Shown in pieces: positions 42,632 through 50,846 of a stretch of DNA of 64,000 nucleotides. The notes beneath the pieces were generated by a model that saw only the letters and a list, made by a program, of their open reading frames with translations, had not been told where the DNA came from and searched no databases. Position numbers and translations under genes: made by a program. Source of the stretch: Streptomyces sp. CB02261 (GTDB lineage Bacteria > Actinomycetota > Actinomycetes > Streptomycetales > Streptomycetaceae); the NCBI RefSeq assembly GCF_001905665.1, contig NZ_LIVX01000015.1, positions 62,001 to 126,000 on the forward strand. Reading direction: 5' to 3'. Position 1 is the first letter of the stretch. Every line of letters begins with the position of its first letter.

Positions 42632-43630
42632 CTACGGCACCAGCACCACCTTGCCCACCGTGCCCCTGGTCTCCAGCGCGCGGTGGGCGCCCGCCGCGTC
42701 CGCGAGCGGGAAGCGGTGGACCGCCGGGCGGAGGGTGCCGGTGGCCGCCGCGTCGAGGGCGGCGAGTTCCAGCGCGCGGACGTCGCCGCCCGCCTTCTGG
42801 ATCATGACGGGGCCGAGGACGGACTCCGAGGTGATGCCGCGCGCGGCGAGTTCCTCCGGGGTGAAGGTGAGCGCCTCGCCGTCGTGGAGGCCGGCGCCGG
42901 ACCAGCCGAAGACGATGTGCCGTCCGCCCTTGCCGAGGAGGCCGACGGCGGCCCGGCCGGTGTCACCGCCGACCGAGTCGTAGACGACGGTGGCGGTCCG
43001 GTCGCCCAGGTACGCGCGGACCTTCTCCGGCCAGTCGGGCTCCTTGTAGTCGACGGCCAGGTCGGCGCCGTTCTCCTGGACGAGGGCGACCTTCGCGGGA
43101 CCGCCGGCCAGGCCGATGACGGTGGCGCCGGCGTTCTTGGCGAACTGGACGAGCAGGGTGCCGATGCCGCCGGCGGCGGCGGGCACGATCGCCACGGATT
43201 CGGGGCCGAGTTCGGTGAACTGGAGGATGCCCAGGGTGGTGCGGCCGGTGCCGATCATGGCGACGGCCTCCGCCTCGCCGAGGTGGTCGGGCAGGGCGTG
43301 CAGGCGGGCGGCGTCGGTGACGGCGAGTTCGGCGTACCCGCCGGGGTTCATGCCGAGGTGGGCCACGACCCGCTTGCCGAGCCACGCCGGGTCGGTGCCC
43401 TCGCCGAGGGCGTCGACGGTGCCGGCGACCTCGCGGCCCGGGACGGTCGGCAGGGCGGCGGGCGCCGGGAACGGGCCCGTCATCCCCTCGCGGAGCGCGG
43501 TGTCGAGGAGGTGCACGCCGGCCGCCGCGACCCGGACGCGGACCTGGCCGGGGCCCGGCACGGGGTCGGGCGTCTCCTCGTACGTGAGGTTCTCGGCGGG
43601 GCCGAAGGCGTGGAGGCGGATGGCGTGCAT
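42632..43630 (-). CDS. Zinc-independent MDR quinone oxidoreductase, SoxR-regulon candidate
   Basis: 332 aa. Medium-chain dehydrogenase/reductase: GroES-like N-terminus (VRVAAAGVHLLDTALREG), VPGREVAGTVDALG, and nucleotide-binding AAAGGIGTLLVQFAKNAGATVIGLAGG. It lacks the catalytic and structural zinc Cys, like NADPH:quinone reductases that detoxify quinones. In the upstream region a perfect SoxR-type inverted repeat sits in a 19-bp promoter spacer. From memory an orthologue (SCO4266) belongs to the S. coelicolor SoxR regulon induced by redox-active antibiotics such as actinorhodin. Confidence 0.92.
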   Translation of the reverse strand: MHAIRLHAFGPAENLTYEETPDPVPGPGQVRVRVAAAGVHLLDTALREGMTGPFPAPAALPTVPGREVAGTVDALGEGTDPAWLGKRVVAHLGMNPGGYAELAVTDAARLHALPDHLGEAEAVAMIGTGRTTLGILQFTELGPESVAIVPAAAGGIGTLLVQFAKNAGATVIGLAGGPAKVALVQENGADLAVDYKEPDWPEKVRAYLGDRTATVVYDSVGGDTGRAAVGLLGKGGRHIVFGWSGAGLHDGEALTFTPEELAARGITSESVLGPVMIQKAGGDVRALELAALDAAATGTLRPAVHRFPLADAAGAHRALETRGTVGKVVLVP

Positions 43631-43712
43631 GGCGGATCCCCTGTCGTCGTACGGATGGGTGTGCGCGGTCGTGCGGTGACGGTGTCCGCGCGGGTCGTGC
43701 GGTGACAGGGCA

Positions 43713-43743
43713 AGCCTCTGACCTCAAGCATGGTTGAGGTCAA
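43713..43743 (-). promoter_or_regulatory. SoxR box within a promoter of 19-bp spacing
   Basis: TGACCTCAA (43719-43727) and TTGAGGTCA (43734-43742) are perfect 9-bp arms around 6 bases. On the minus strand -35 TTGACC (43738-43743) and -10 GAGGCT (43713-43718) are separated by 19 bp, as in SoxR/MerR-controlled promoters, and CCTCAA/TTGAGG is the core SoxR recognition sequence. It lies about 85-115 bp upstream of the quinone oxidoreductase start. Confidence 0.85.
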
Positions 43744-43778
43744 GGGGGTGGTGGGGAGACCCGCCGTGCACGCCCCGA

Positions 43779-43842
43779 GTCACGCCCGCCACGCGCCCCG
43801 CGTCACGCCCGCCGCGCGCCCCGCGTCACGCCCGCCGCACGG
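43779..43842. repeat. Short 23-bp tandem repeat downstream of the FAD oxidoreductase gene
   Basis: GTCACGCCCGCC-type units begin at 43779, 43802 and 43825; the last one covers the stop codon of the minus-strand oxidoreductase gene (ending at 43826). Confidence 0.75.
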
Positions 43843-44998
43843 CCAAGTGGTCCGCGCGCAGCGCCAGCGACACCGCCTCGACCGCGCTCGTGAACGACAC
43901 CTCCGACAGCACGCCCGGCGCCGCCACCTGGTCGCCCACCAGGTACACGCCGTCGCCCCGGTCGACGGCCGGCCGGTCGCGCCAGGTCGTGCCCGGGCGG
44001 TCGACCGCCCCCGTACGCCCCTGGGACATCGCCTCCCGCCGCCACACCGTCCGCTCGCGCCAGCCGGGGAAGCCCAGGTCGAGGAGGCGTTCGGCGTGGG
44101 CGACGCCGTCCGCCTTGGCCGCGTCCGGGCCGACGGGCAGCTGTGCCTGGATCAGCTGCTGCCCTGCCGGGGCGAGTGAGGGGTCCTGGGCCGTGAACCG
44201 TTCGATCCAGCCGGGCTCGTCCAGGTCGGAGATCACGAACGGGTCCCCCTTGCGGCTCCGCAGCGCCAGGTCGAGCAGGACCGTACGGCCGCTCTCCCAG
44301 GTCAGCGACGGGTCGTCGAGGAGCCGGGCGGCGGCGGGCAGGGAGGTGGCGACGATCACCGGTCCCTCGCCCCCCGGAAGGTCGTCGAGGCGCTCGACGC
44401 GCGACGACGTCTCGATCCGTACGCCCGCCTCCCACGCGCGCGCGACCATCCGCTCGATCAGCTCGCCCCAGCCGCCGCGCACGTAGTGCGCCTCGGGCGG
44501 TACGGCGGCGGCCCGGTGCAGCCGTTCCTGCACGAAGCGGGCGGAGAGCGCGCCCGGGTCGTGGTGGAAGAGCGCGACCCCGGCGTACGCGGCGGCCACC
44601 CGCGCCGCCCGCTCGCCCGCGAGCCCGGTGGCCCAGGTGCGGAAGTCGAGGTCCACGGGGGCCTTGTCGGCGGTCCGCAGGGACTGCCGCAGCAGGCCGA
44701 GCGGGGGGGTGCGGCGCAGGGCGCCGCCGCGGTGGAATCGGAACCGGAGGCCTTCGGCGGGCGGCAGCGGGGCCAGCGGCCCCAGGAGACCGCGCTGCTT
44801 GAGCCAGGTCCAGTGCGGGCCGCCGGCGTAGAGCGCGTGCGGACCCTCGTTGGTGCGGTAGGTGCCCTCGGCCGTACGGGCCCGGCCGCCGGGGGTCCGG
44901 TGCGCCTCGTGCACGGTCACCCTGGTGCCGGCCTCGGCGGCGGTGATGGCCGCGGTCAGTCCCGCGAATCCGCCGCCGATGATCGTGAGCTTCCGCAT
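43826..44998 (-). CDS. FAD-dependent oxidoreductase (phytoene dehydrogenase-like)
   Basis: 390 aa. FAD-binding LTIIGGGFAGLTAAITAAEAG and VHEAHRTPGGRARTAEG at the N-terminus, and GVYLVGDQVAAPGVLSEVSFTSAVEAVSLAL at the C-terminus, the frame of amine-oxidase/carotenoid-dehydrogenase-type flavoproteins. The middle has a helical substrate domain with Arg/Leu-rich segments. There is no carotenoid gene cluster here, so the substrate is open. It lies 196 bp upstream of the quinone oxidoreductase gene, on the same strand, and is divergent from the pentapeptide gene (107 bp). Confidence 0.85.
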   Translation of the reverse strand: MRKLTIIGGGFAGLTAAITAAEAGTRVTVHEAHRTPGGRARTAEGTYRTNEGPHALYAGGPHWTWLKQRGLLGPLAPLPPAEGLRFRFHRGGALRRTPPLGLLRQSLRTADKAPVDLDFRTWATGLAGERAARVAAAYAGVALFHHDPGALSARFVQERLHRAAAVPPEAHYVRGGWGELIERMVARAWEAGVRIETSSRVERLDDLPGGEGPVIVATSLPAAARLLDDPSLTWESGRTVLLDLALRSRKGDPFVISDLDEPGWIERFTAQDPSLAPAGQQLIQAQLPVGPDAAKADGVAHAERLLDLGFPGWRERTVWRREAMSQGRTGAVDRPGTTWRDRPAVDRGDGVYLVGDQVAAPGVLSEVSFTSAVEAVSLALRADHLAVRRA

Positions 44999-45105
44999 GT
45001 CCGTCTCCCTCGTGTCGGGCTCGTGACCTTCTGAACGGGGACGGGGGACGGGGGCGCGTTCGTGACATCGGAGGCGTTGTCAGTGGCGTACATCACCATG
45101 GGGGC

Positions 45106-45780
45106 ATGGCGACGACGCGGAAGAAGAAGGCGGCGGTGGTGGGCGCCCGGCGGCCGGAGGTGCGGCTTCCTCCCCTGGAGGTGTACGAGGGCGGCCTCGC
45201 GCCGGACGGGGACTACGACGGCCTCGAACTGGCCGGGCTCGATCTGGCGGGGCAGTCGGGGGAGGGCGCCCGGTTCCTGGACTGCGCGCTCCGCGAGTGC
45301 GGGCTCGACGAGGCGCGCCTGACGGGGGCGCGGTTCCTCGACTCGGTGCTGACGGGCGTACGGGGCGTGGGGACGGTCCTGGCCGGGGCGCAGCTGCGGG
45401 ACGTGGAGGTCGTGGACGCGCGGCTCGGCGGGGCGCAGCTGCACGGGGCGGTGCTGGAGCGGGTCGTGGTGCGGGGAGGGAAGAGCGACTATCTGAACCT
45501 GAGGGCGGCGAAGCTGAAGGACGTCGTCTTCGAGAGCTGCGTGCTGAGCGAGCCCGACTTCGGGGGCGCGGTGCTGGAGCGGGTGGAGTTCGTGGACTGC
45601 GTGCTCACGGGCGTGGACTTCAGCGGGGCCCGGCTCAAGGACGTGGACCTGAGAGGGGTGCAGCGCCTGGAGATCGAGCGCGGGGTGGAGTCGCTGGCGG
45701 GCGCCGTGATCTCGACGGCCCAGCTCTTCGACCTGGCACCGCTGCTCGCGGCGAAGCTGGGGGTGCGGGTGGAGGGGTGA
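45106..45780 (+). CDS. Pentapeptide repeat protein
   Basis: 224 aa. A right-handed quadrilateral beta-helix of pentapeptide repeats (A/C-D/N-L/F-x-x type) runs from about residue 35 to 205: LELAGLDLAGQSGEGARFLDCALRECG, AQLRDVEVVDARLGGAQLHGAVLERV, KLKDVVFESCVLSEPDFGGAVLERVEFVDCVLTGVDFSGARLKDVDLRGV. The N-terminus is basic (ATTRKKKAAVVGARR). Some pentapeptide proteins (MfpA, Qnr) protect DNA gyrase from quinolones; others are structural. The role of this one is unknown. Confidence 0.9.
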   Translation: MATTRKKKAAVVGARRPEVRLPPLEVYEGGLAPDGDYDGLELAGLDLAGQSGEGARFLDCALRECGLDEARLTGARFLDSVLTGVRGVGTVLAGAQLRDVEVVDARLGGAQLHGAVLERVVVRGGKSDYLNLRAAKLKDVVFESCVLSEPDFGGAVLERVEFVDCVLTGVDFSGARLKDVDLRGVQRLEIERGVESLAGAVISTAQLFDLAPLLAAKLGVRVEG

Positions 45781-45973
45781 GGCCCGTCACCGGGGCCTGC
45801 GGCGGGGCGGGGGGGGCGGGGGTTCGCAGGGGGTCTGCGGGGGAGCGGGGGCTCGCCCGGTGGTCTGGGGCATGCGAGGGGGCGGCCCGCTGGGCCCGGT
45901 GGTCCTACGACTGGCGGGGGCCCGGCGCCCGGGGGCCAGACCCGGCATCGGGGAGGCGGCCGGCCCGATGGTC

Positions 45974-46474
45974 CTACGGCAGGCGGGGGAAGCGGGCCTG
46001 GAGGGTCCAGACGGCCGGGTTGTCGGCGAGGCCGTCGTGCATGTCGGTGAGGTCGGCGATCAGGTCGTGCAGGAAGTCGCGGGCCTCGCGGCGCAGCGCG
46101 GAGTGGTTGAAGGTGAGCGGCGGCTCGTCGCCCGGCATCCAGTCGGCCTCGACGTCCACCCAGCCGAAGCGGCGCTCGAAGAGCATCCGGTCCGAGGACT
46201 CGGTGAAGTCGAGCTCCGCGTACTGCGGCCGGGAGGAGCGGTTGCCGCGCGGGTCCTGGTCGAGCTGCTCGACGATGTCGCACAGCGCCCACGCGAAGTC
46301 GAGCACCGGCACCCATCCCCAGGCTGTGGACACCTCCCGGTCCGCCTTGGTGTCGGCGAGGTACACGTCCCCGCAGAACAGGTCGTGGCGCAGCGCGTGG
46401 ACGTCCGCGTGGCGGTAGTCGGTCTGCGGCGGGTCGGGGAAGCGACGCGAGAGGGAGTAGCCGATGTCGAGCAC
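45974..46474 (-). CDS. Unrecognised 166-aa acidic protein
   Basis: A Trp- and Asp-rich soluble protein with no signal peptide: LDIGYSLSRRFPDPPQTDYR, HADVHALRHDLFCGDVYLAD, VPVLDFAWALCDIVEQLDQD, DFTESSDRMLFERRFGWVDV, FNHSALRREARDFLHDLIADLTD. The compact acidic/aromatic composition recalls immunity or uncharacterised accessory proteins; I cannot name a family. GTG at 46474 is assumed as the start (no Shine-Dalgarno); a longer frame reaches 46537. Downstream of the flavin monooxygenase gene on the same strand, 72 bp away. Confidence 0.6.
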   Translation of the reverse strand: MLDIGYSLSRRFPDPPQTDYRHADVHALRHDLFCGDVYLADTKADREVSTAWGWVPVLDFAWALCDIVEQLDQDPRGNRSSRPQYAELDFTESSDRMLFERRFGWVDVEADWMPGDEPPLTFNHSALRREARDFLHDLIADLTDMHDGLADNPAVWTLQARFPRLP

Positions 46475-46546
46475 GGAACCGATGGTGTCACGGCGCCGGG
46501 CCGGCCTCGTACGCGAGGACGAACGGCCGCACCCCACCCGTGGCGC

Positions 46547-47752
46547 TCAGCGGCGGCCCTGGGTCGCGCGGGCCAGGCGGGGGCCCAGCCAGCGCTTGAG
46601 GCGGCGGAGGGGTTCCAGTTGCTCGGCGGCGCGGTCGAGGCGGTAGTACAGCTGCGGCGGGACGTGGGGGAGCAGCGGCGAGTGGCGCTGGCCGAGGAGG
46701 GCGAACATGTGGGCCGGCTCCAGGCGCATGTAGCGGGGCAGGTTCTCGTACCACCGGGCGCTGTAGCGGGCCGCGCTCTGGGCGGAGAGGAGCTCGGCGC
46801 GGCGCCGCTTCCCGTACGTGGTGAGGGCCGTGTCGAGGTCGGTGTGCGCGCGCAGGGCGTCCGCGAGGGCGAGCGCGTCCTCCAGGGCCAGGGTGGTGCC
46901 GGCGCCGATCGAGTAGTGCGTGGTGTGGGCGGCGTCGCCGAGGAGGACCAGGTTGCCCCGGTGCCAGACCCGGTTGGTGAGCGTGCGGAAGGTGAGCCAC
47001 TGGGCGGCGCCGTCGGCGCGGTCGCGGCCGATCAGCTCGTGCCCGTCGAGGAGGTCGTGGAAGAGCTTCTCCAGGAACCGGAGGCTGTCGGTCTCGCCGC
47101 GCGTGTCGAGACCGAGGCCCGTCCACGTCTCCGGGGAGCACTCGACGACACAGGTGGAGCGCTCGCCGCTGAAGCCGTAGGCGTAGCACCAGATCCAGCC
47201 GTGCTCGGTCTCCTTGAACGCGAAGCTGAAGGAGTCGAAGACCTTGGTGGTGCCGAGCCAGATGTACGGGTTGCGGCCGCTCACGACCTCGCTGCCGAAG
47301 TGGTCGGCGTGCGCCTCGCGGAGCACGCTGTTCACCCCGTCGGCGGCCACGACCAGATCCGCGCCGGCCAGTTCGGGCGCGTCCGCGCCGGGGATGTCGT
47401 GCTCGAACTCGACCCGTACGCCGAGCTCCCGGGCCCGGTCGGCGAGCAGCGCGAGCATCCGCCGCCGTCCGATGCCGAAGCCGGCGTCGCCGCGGTGGAC
47501 GGTCCGCTCGTCACGGACGATCGCGACCCCGTCGTTCCAGGTCACGGAGGCCTCCGCGACGGCCGCCGCGGACTCCGGGTCGCCCGCGCGCAGCTTGTCG
47601 AGCAGCCCGGCCCAGTACGTCACGCCCCAGCCGTACGTGGAACCCGCCGGGTTCCGCTCGTACACGGCGACGTCGTGCGCCGGGTCCTGCCGCTTCAGCA
47701 GGATCGAGAGGTAGAGGCCGGCGGGACCGCCGCCGACGATCGCGAGCTTCAC
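46547..47752 (-). CDS. FAD-dependent aromatic monooxygenase
   Basis: 401 aa. FAD/NAD(P)H hydroxylase fold: LAIVGGGPAGLYLSILLKRQD, VYERNPAGSTYGWGVTYW, the GD motif VLLGDAAHTTHYSIGAGTTLALEDALALADAL, and DG motif in LVVAADGVNSVLREAH. This sequence style is close to the N-terminal half of 2-aminobenzoyl-CoA/salicylyl-CoA hydroxylase and tryptophan-hydroxylase-like monooxygenases. Substrate unknown. GTG at 47752 follows GGGAG. It precedes the Asp-rich unknown gene on the same strand. Confidence 0.88.
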   Translation of the reverse strand: MKLAIVGGGPAGLYLSILLKRQDPAHDVAVYERNPAGSTYGWGVTYWAGLLDKLRAGDPESAAAVAEASVTWNDGVAIVRDERTVHRGDAGFGIGRRRMLALLADRARELGVRVEFEHDIPGADAPELAGADLVVAADGVNSVLREAHADHFGSEVVSGRNPYIWLGTTKVFDSFSFAFKETEHGWIWCYAYGFSGERSTCVVECSPETWTGLGLDTRGETDSLRFLEKLFHDLLDGHELIGRDRADGAAQWLTFRTLTNRVWHRGNLVLLGDAAHTTHYSIGAGTTLALEDALALADALRAHTDLDTALTTYGKRRRAELLSAQSAARYSARWYENLPRYMRLEPAHMFALLGQRHSPLLPHVPPQLYYRLDRAAEQLEPLRRLKRWLGPRLARATQGRR

Positions 47753-47914
47753 GTGCGCTCCCACTGGACTGACCGAGTCTCAAGACATGACACCGTGCGA
47801 TGGAACAGCAACGCACGGTAGCAGTGGTGGGGCTTCGCGCACGTACGGGCGCGGAGCACGACACGGCTGAGGGGGTGTGTCTGGTGCAGTCCGGCCGGAC
47901 TGGCAGGGCACCCC

Positions 47915-48535
47915 CTACGGCAGCAGGCGCCGCTCCTTCGCCACGGCCACCGCGCCCGCCCGCGTGTCGACGCCGAGCTTCGCGTAGATCCGGCCGAGGT
48001 GCGTCTTGACCGTCGCCTCGCTGATGAACAGGGCCCGCGCGATCTCGCGGTTGCCGAGGCCCCGCCCGAGCTGGCCCAGGATGTCCCGCTCCCGGTCCGT
48101 GAGGCTCGGCCCCGCCGCGCCCCGCATCCGGTCCATGACCCGGCTGGCGACCGGCGGGGAGAGGGCGGTGCGGCCCTGCGCGGCCGCGTGGATGGCGGCG
48201 AACAGCTCCTCGGGCCGTTCGGCCTTCAGGAGGTAGCCGGTGGCGCCCGCCTCGATCGCCCGGGTGATGTCGGCGTCCGTGTCGTACGTGGTGAGGACGA
48301 GGACGTGGACGCCGGTGGGCGCGATCCGGCGCGTCGCCTCCACGCCGTCGATGCCCGCGCCCAGCTGGAGGTCCATCAGGACGACGTCGGGCGTCAGTTT
48401 CGCCGCCATGGCGACGGCCTCCTCCCCGCTGCCCGCCTCGCCGACGACCTCGATGTCGGGGGTGCTGCCGAGCAGCGCGAGCAGCCCGGCGCGGACGACG
48501 ACGTGATCGTCGCAGAGGAGGATCCGTACGGACAT
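47915..48535 (-). CDS. senR: NarL/LuxR-type response regulator (SenR-like)
   Basis: 206 aa. Receiver with phospho-acceptor Asp55 in VVLMDLQLGA and Lys in YLLKAERPEEL; C-terminal GerE/LuxR helix-turn-helix (LTDRERDILGQLGRGLGNREIARALFISEATVKTHLGRIYAKLG). The start overlaps the stop of the kinase gene by one base, so it is the cognate regulator. The trio HbpS-kinase-regulator matches the redox-sensing HbpS-SenS-SenR system of Streptomyces; symbols are assigned by that context. SenR-type regulators control catalase-peroxidase and hbpS itself. Confidence 0.85.
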   Translation of the reverse strand: MSVRILLCDDHVVVRAGLLALLGSTPDIEVVGEAGSGEEAVAMAAKLTPDVVLMDLQLGAGIDGVEATRRIAPTGVHVLVLTTYDTDADITRAIEAGATGYLLKAERPEELFAAIHAAAQGRTALSPPVASRVMDRMRGAAGPSLTDRERDILGQLGRGLGNREIARALFISEATVKTHLGRIYAKLGVDTRAGAVAVAKERRLLP

Positions 48536-49827
48536 CACGACTCCAGGGACAGCGGGATCGCGGCCGAGAGCACGGTGCCCTCGCCGGGGGTGGACTCGAC
48601 CGTCAGGGTGCCGCCGAGCTGCCGGGCCCGCACGCGCATCGCGGGCAGTCCGTGGCCGCGTACCCCGCCCGGCGTCTCGACGGGGTCGAAGCCGCGGCCG
48701 TCGTCGGCGATGTCCAGGACCACCTGGTCGTCGAGGTACGTCAGGGTCAGGGCGGCGGAGTCGGCGGCGGCGTGCTCGCGGATGTTCGCGAGGGCGCCCT
48801 GCGCGATCCGCAGCAGCGCCGTCTGCACCCGTTCGGGCAGCGGTACGGGCGCCCCGTCCACCCGGAAGGCCGCCGACTCGCGGGCGGCCAGACCGCGCAG
48901 GGCCTCTTCGAGTCCGCCCCCCTCGGCGAGGTCGGCGGGCGCGAGGTCGTGCACGAACCGGCGGGCCTCGGCGAGGTTGCGTTCGGCGATCGCCTCGGCG
49001 GTACGGACATGGCGGCGGGCGGTCGCCGGGTCGCCGTCCCAGGTGCGGTCGGCCGCCTGCAGCAGCATCTGCTGACTCGACAGGCCCTGGGCCAGCGTGT
49101 CGTGGATCTCCATCGACAGCCGCTGGCGCTCCGCGAGGGTGCCCTCGCGGCGCTCGATCGCGGCCAGCTCCCGCCGGGTGCGGATCAGGTCGTCGATGAG
49201 GGCCCGCTGGCGCGCCGCCTGCCGGTCGGAGTACACGAAGACCCCGGTGGCGATGGCGGCGACGGCAGGCGGCGCCACGATCAGGTTGGGGTCCCAGCCG
49301 CCGTGCGCGAGCTGGACCTGCGCGAACACCACGAACACGGTGAGCAGGGCGACCAGGCCGAGGGCCGCACGCGCCGGGAGGGTGCGGAGCCCCGTGTAGA
49401 AGAGCGGCACCGCGCACCAGGCGAAGCTGGGCGCGAGGACGACGAGGAGGATCCAGACCGCGACGACCGTGCCCAGCCAGGCGATCCGGCGCGGGGCGGC
49501 GCGGGTGCCGACGACGGGGCCGAGGAGGTACAGGGAGGCGAGGGCGCCGGAGAGGGCGATGATCCAGGGACTGCGGTCCTCCCAGGGGTGGCGCAGCAGG
49601 AAGCGGGCGAGCGAGGCGCCGAGGAGGAGGAAGAAGGCGATGTGCATGACCCGCGCCAGCCAGGGCGCGTCGGGGTCCCGCTCGGCCTCCGCCGGCAGCG
49701 GCCCGGCACCACCCTCGCCCCGCTGCCCGGTGGCCGCCGGGCGGGGGGTGCGTCCGGCTCGCCGTCCGGGTGTCGCCGGGCGGGTGGCGTTCTCGTCCTG
49801 CCCTCCGGTCTCCTCCGACCGTGTCAC
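48535..49827 (-). CDS. senS: HisKA_3 sensor histidine kinase (SenS-like)
   Basis: 430 aa. A Pro/Gly/Arg-rich cytoplasmic start (about 1-55), five or six transmembrane helices (about 60-200) without a large extracellular loop, then dimerisation/phosphoacceptor with His242 in RLSMEIHDTLAQGLSSQ and HATPase_c (LLRIAQGALANIREHA, DDGRGFDP, GHGLPAMRVRARQLGGTLTVES). SenS of S. reticuli has the same layout and is governed by extracellular HbpS. GTG/ATG start at 49827. It is divergent from the hbpS-like gene across 241 bp with a palindromic operator candidate. Confidence 0.85.
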   Translation of the reverse strand: MTRSEETGGQDENATRPATPGRRAGRTPRPAATGQRGEGGAGPLPAEAERDPDAPWLARVMHIAFFLLLGASLARFLLRHPWEDRSPWIIALSGALASLYLLGPVVGTRAAPRRIAWLGTVVAVWILLVVLAPSFAWCAVPLFYTGLRTLPARAALGLVALLTVFVVFAQVQLAHGGWDPNLIVAPPAVAAIATGVFVYSDRQAARQRALIDDLIRTRRELAAIERREGTLAERQRLSMEIHDTLAQGLSSQQMLLQAADRTWDGDPATARRHVRTAEAIAERNLAEARRFVHDLAPADLAEGGGLEEALRGLAARESAAFRVDGAPVPLPERVQTALLRIAQGALANIREHAAADSAALTLTYLDDQVVLDIADDGRGFDPVETPGGVRGHGLPAMRVRARQLGGTLTVESTPGEGTVLSAAIPLSLES

Positions 49828-49896
49828 GTTCCCGCCCTCCTGCCCTTCCGACCTGGGGATATCGGTCCATCCTGGCCCGGTGGGACCACGGCGGCA

Positions 49897-49912
49897 TCAG
49901 CCGATCGGCTGA
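49897..49912. promoter_or_regulatory. Perfect 16-bp palindrome in the senS-hbpS divergent promoter region
   Basis: TCAGCCGATCGGCTGA lies between the starts of the kinase (49827) and the hbpS-like gene (50069). A likely operator for SenR or another local regulator; the family consensus is not known to me. Confidence 0.55.
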
Positions 49913-50068
49913 CCCGGCCGTCCTCCAGTGTGCGCGCGCGGGGCAGCCGGACCGTGGACCGGACGGCCCGGGTTGCGGCCACAGGATGGATCGCAGAGCG
50001 AAGGAACGGCACACCGCCCCGCCGCTCGGCCGACTTCCCCGTACGCACCCCACCTCACGGAGTTCCCC

Positions 50069-50608
50069 ATGAAGAAGATCCTCTTCGGTGCCACCGCCGC
50101 CGCCGTCATCGCCGCCGGTACCTTCGGCGTGGTCTCCGCGAACGCCTCCGCCCCGGCCGCCGCCCCCGCCGCCGCGGTCCGCGCCGACGCCGGCAACGAC
50201 AACCTCCAGCAGTCGACGCACCTGACGATCGAGGCCGCCACGAAGGCCGCCCAGGCCACCCTGGACGCCGCCGAGAAGGAGAACCAGCGCGTCTCCGTCG
50301 CCGTCGTCGACCGCAACGGCAACACCCTCGTCACCCTGCGCGGCGACGGCGCCGGCCCGCAGTCCTACGAGTCCGCCGAGAAGAAGGCGTTCACCGCCGT
50401 CTCCTGGAACGCCCCCACCTCCGAGCTCGCCAAGCGCCTCACCAACGCCCCCAACCTCAAGGACATCCCCGGCACCCTCTTCCTCGCGGGCGGCGCCCCG
50501 GTCACCGCCAAGGGTGCCCCCATCGCCGGCATCGGCGTCGCCGGCGCCCCCTCCGGCGACTTCGACGAGAAGTTCGCCCAGGCGGGCGTCGCCGCCCTCG
50601 GCAAGTAA
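50069..50608 (+). CDS. hbpS: Secreted haem-binding protein HbpS-like (GlcG/PF03928 family)
   Basis: 179 aa. Signal peptide MKKILFGATAAAVIAAGTFG with cleavage near VSANASA; a flexible Ala/Pro linker; then the GlcG/HbpS domain (about 52-178: LTIEAATKAAQATLDAAEKENQRVSVAVVDRNGNTLVTLRGDGA, SYESAEKKAFTAVSW, GAPIAGIGVAGAPSGDFDEKFAQAGVAAL). HbpS binds haem/iron outside the cell and acts on the kinase SenS to signal oxidative stress. It is divergent from the kinase gene, as in the known system. The 3'-UTR holds a striking tandem repeat and then a terminator. Confidence 0.9.
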   Translation: MKKILFGATAAAVIAAGTFGVVSANASAPAAAPAAAVRADAGNDNLQQSTHLTIEAATKAAQATLDAAEKENQRVSVAVVDRNGNTLVTLRGDGAGPQSYESAEKKAFTAVSWNAPTSELAKRLTNAPNLKDIPGTLFLAGGAPVTAKGAPIAGIGVAGAPSGDFDEKFAQAGVAALGK

Positions 50609-50609
50609 G

Positions 50610-50765
50610 ACCGACAAGCAAGCAAGGCCGACGAGCCAAGCAAGGCCGACGAGCCAAGCACGGCCGACGAGCCAAGCACGGCCGACAAGCAAGCACGGCC
50701 GACAAGCAAGCACGGCCGACAAGCCAAGCAAGGCCGACAAGCGAGTAAGGCCGACAAGGCCGACG
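50610..50765 (+). repeat. Tandem 17-18-bp repeat in the 3' region of hbpS
   Basis: About nine units of GCCGAC(A/G)AGC(C)AAGCA(A/C)G type follow the stop codon without a break. All three plus frames give low-complexity basic peptides, so it is read as non-coding. Some units differ by a single base, suggesting slippage. Confidence 0.92.
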
Positions 50766-50776
50766 GCCCCGCAGCC

Positions 50777-50817
50777 GGTGACGGCGCCCGGATCCCCCGC
50801 CGGGCGCCGTCACCTTT
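50777..50817 (+). terminator. Terminator after hbpS repeats
   Basis: GGTGACGGCGCCCGG (50777-50791) and CCGGGCGCCGTCACC (50800-50814) form a perfect 15-bp stem with an 8-base loop, then a run of T. One of the few classic U-tract terminators in the window. Confidence 0.93.
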
Positions 50818-50846
50818 TCCGTATCCGTCCTGCTTAGGATCGGTAC

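Noticed and set aside
38765-48000. A natural-product biosynthetic gene cluster, suggested by the flavin enzymes and an acetyltransferase
   Set aside because: No PKS, NRPS, terpene or RiPP core enzyme; the genes are on both strands and separately promoted.
50610-50765. Extension of HbpS by a repeat-encoded tail
   Set aside because: An in-frame TAA (50606-50608) precedes the repeats, and the domain is complete at that point.
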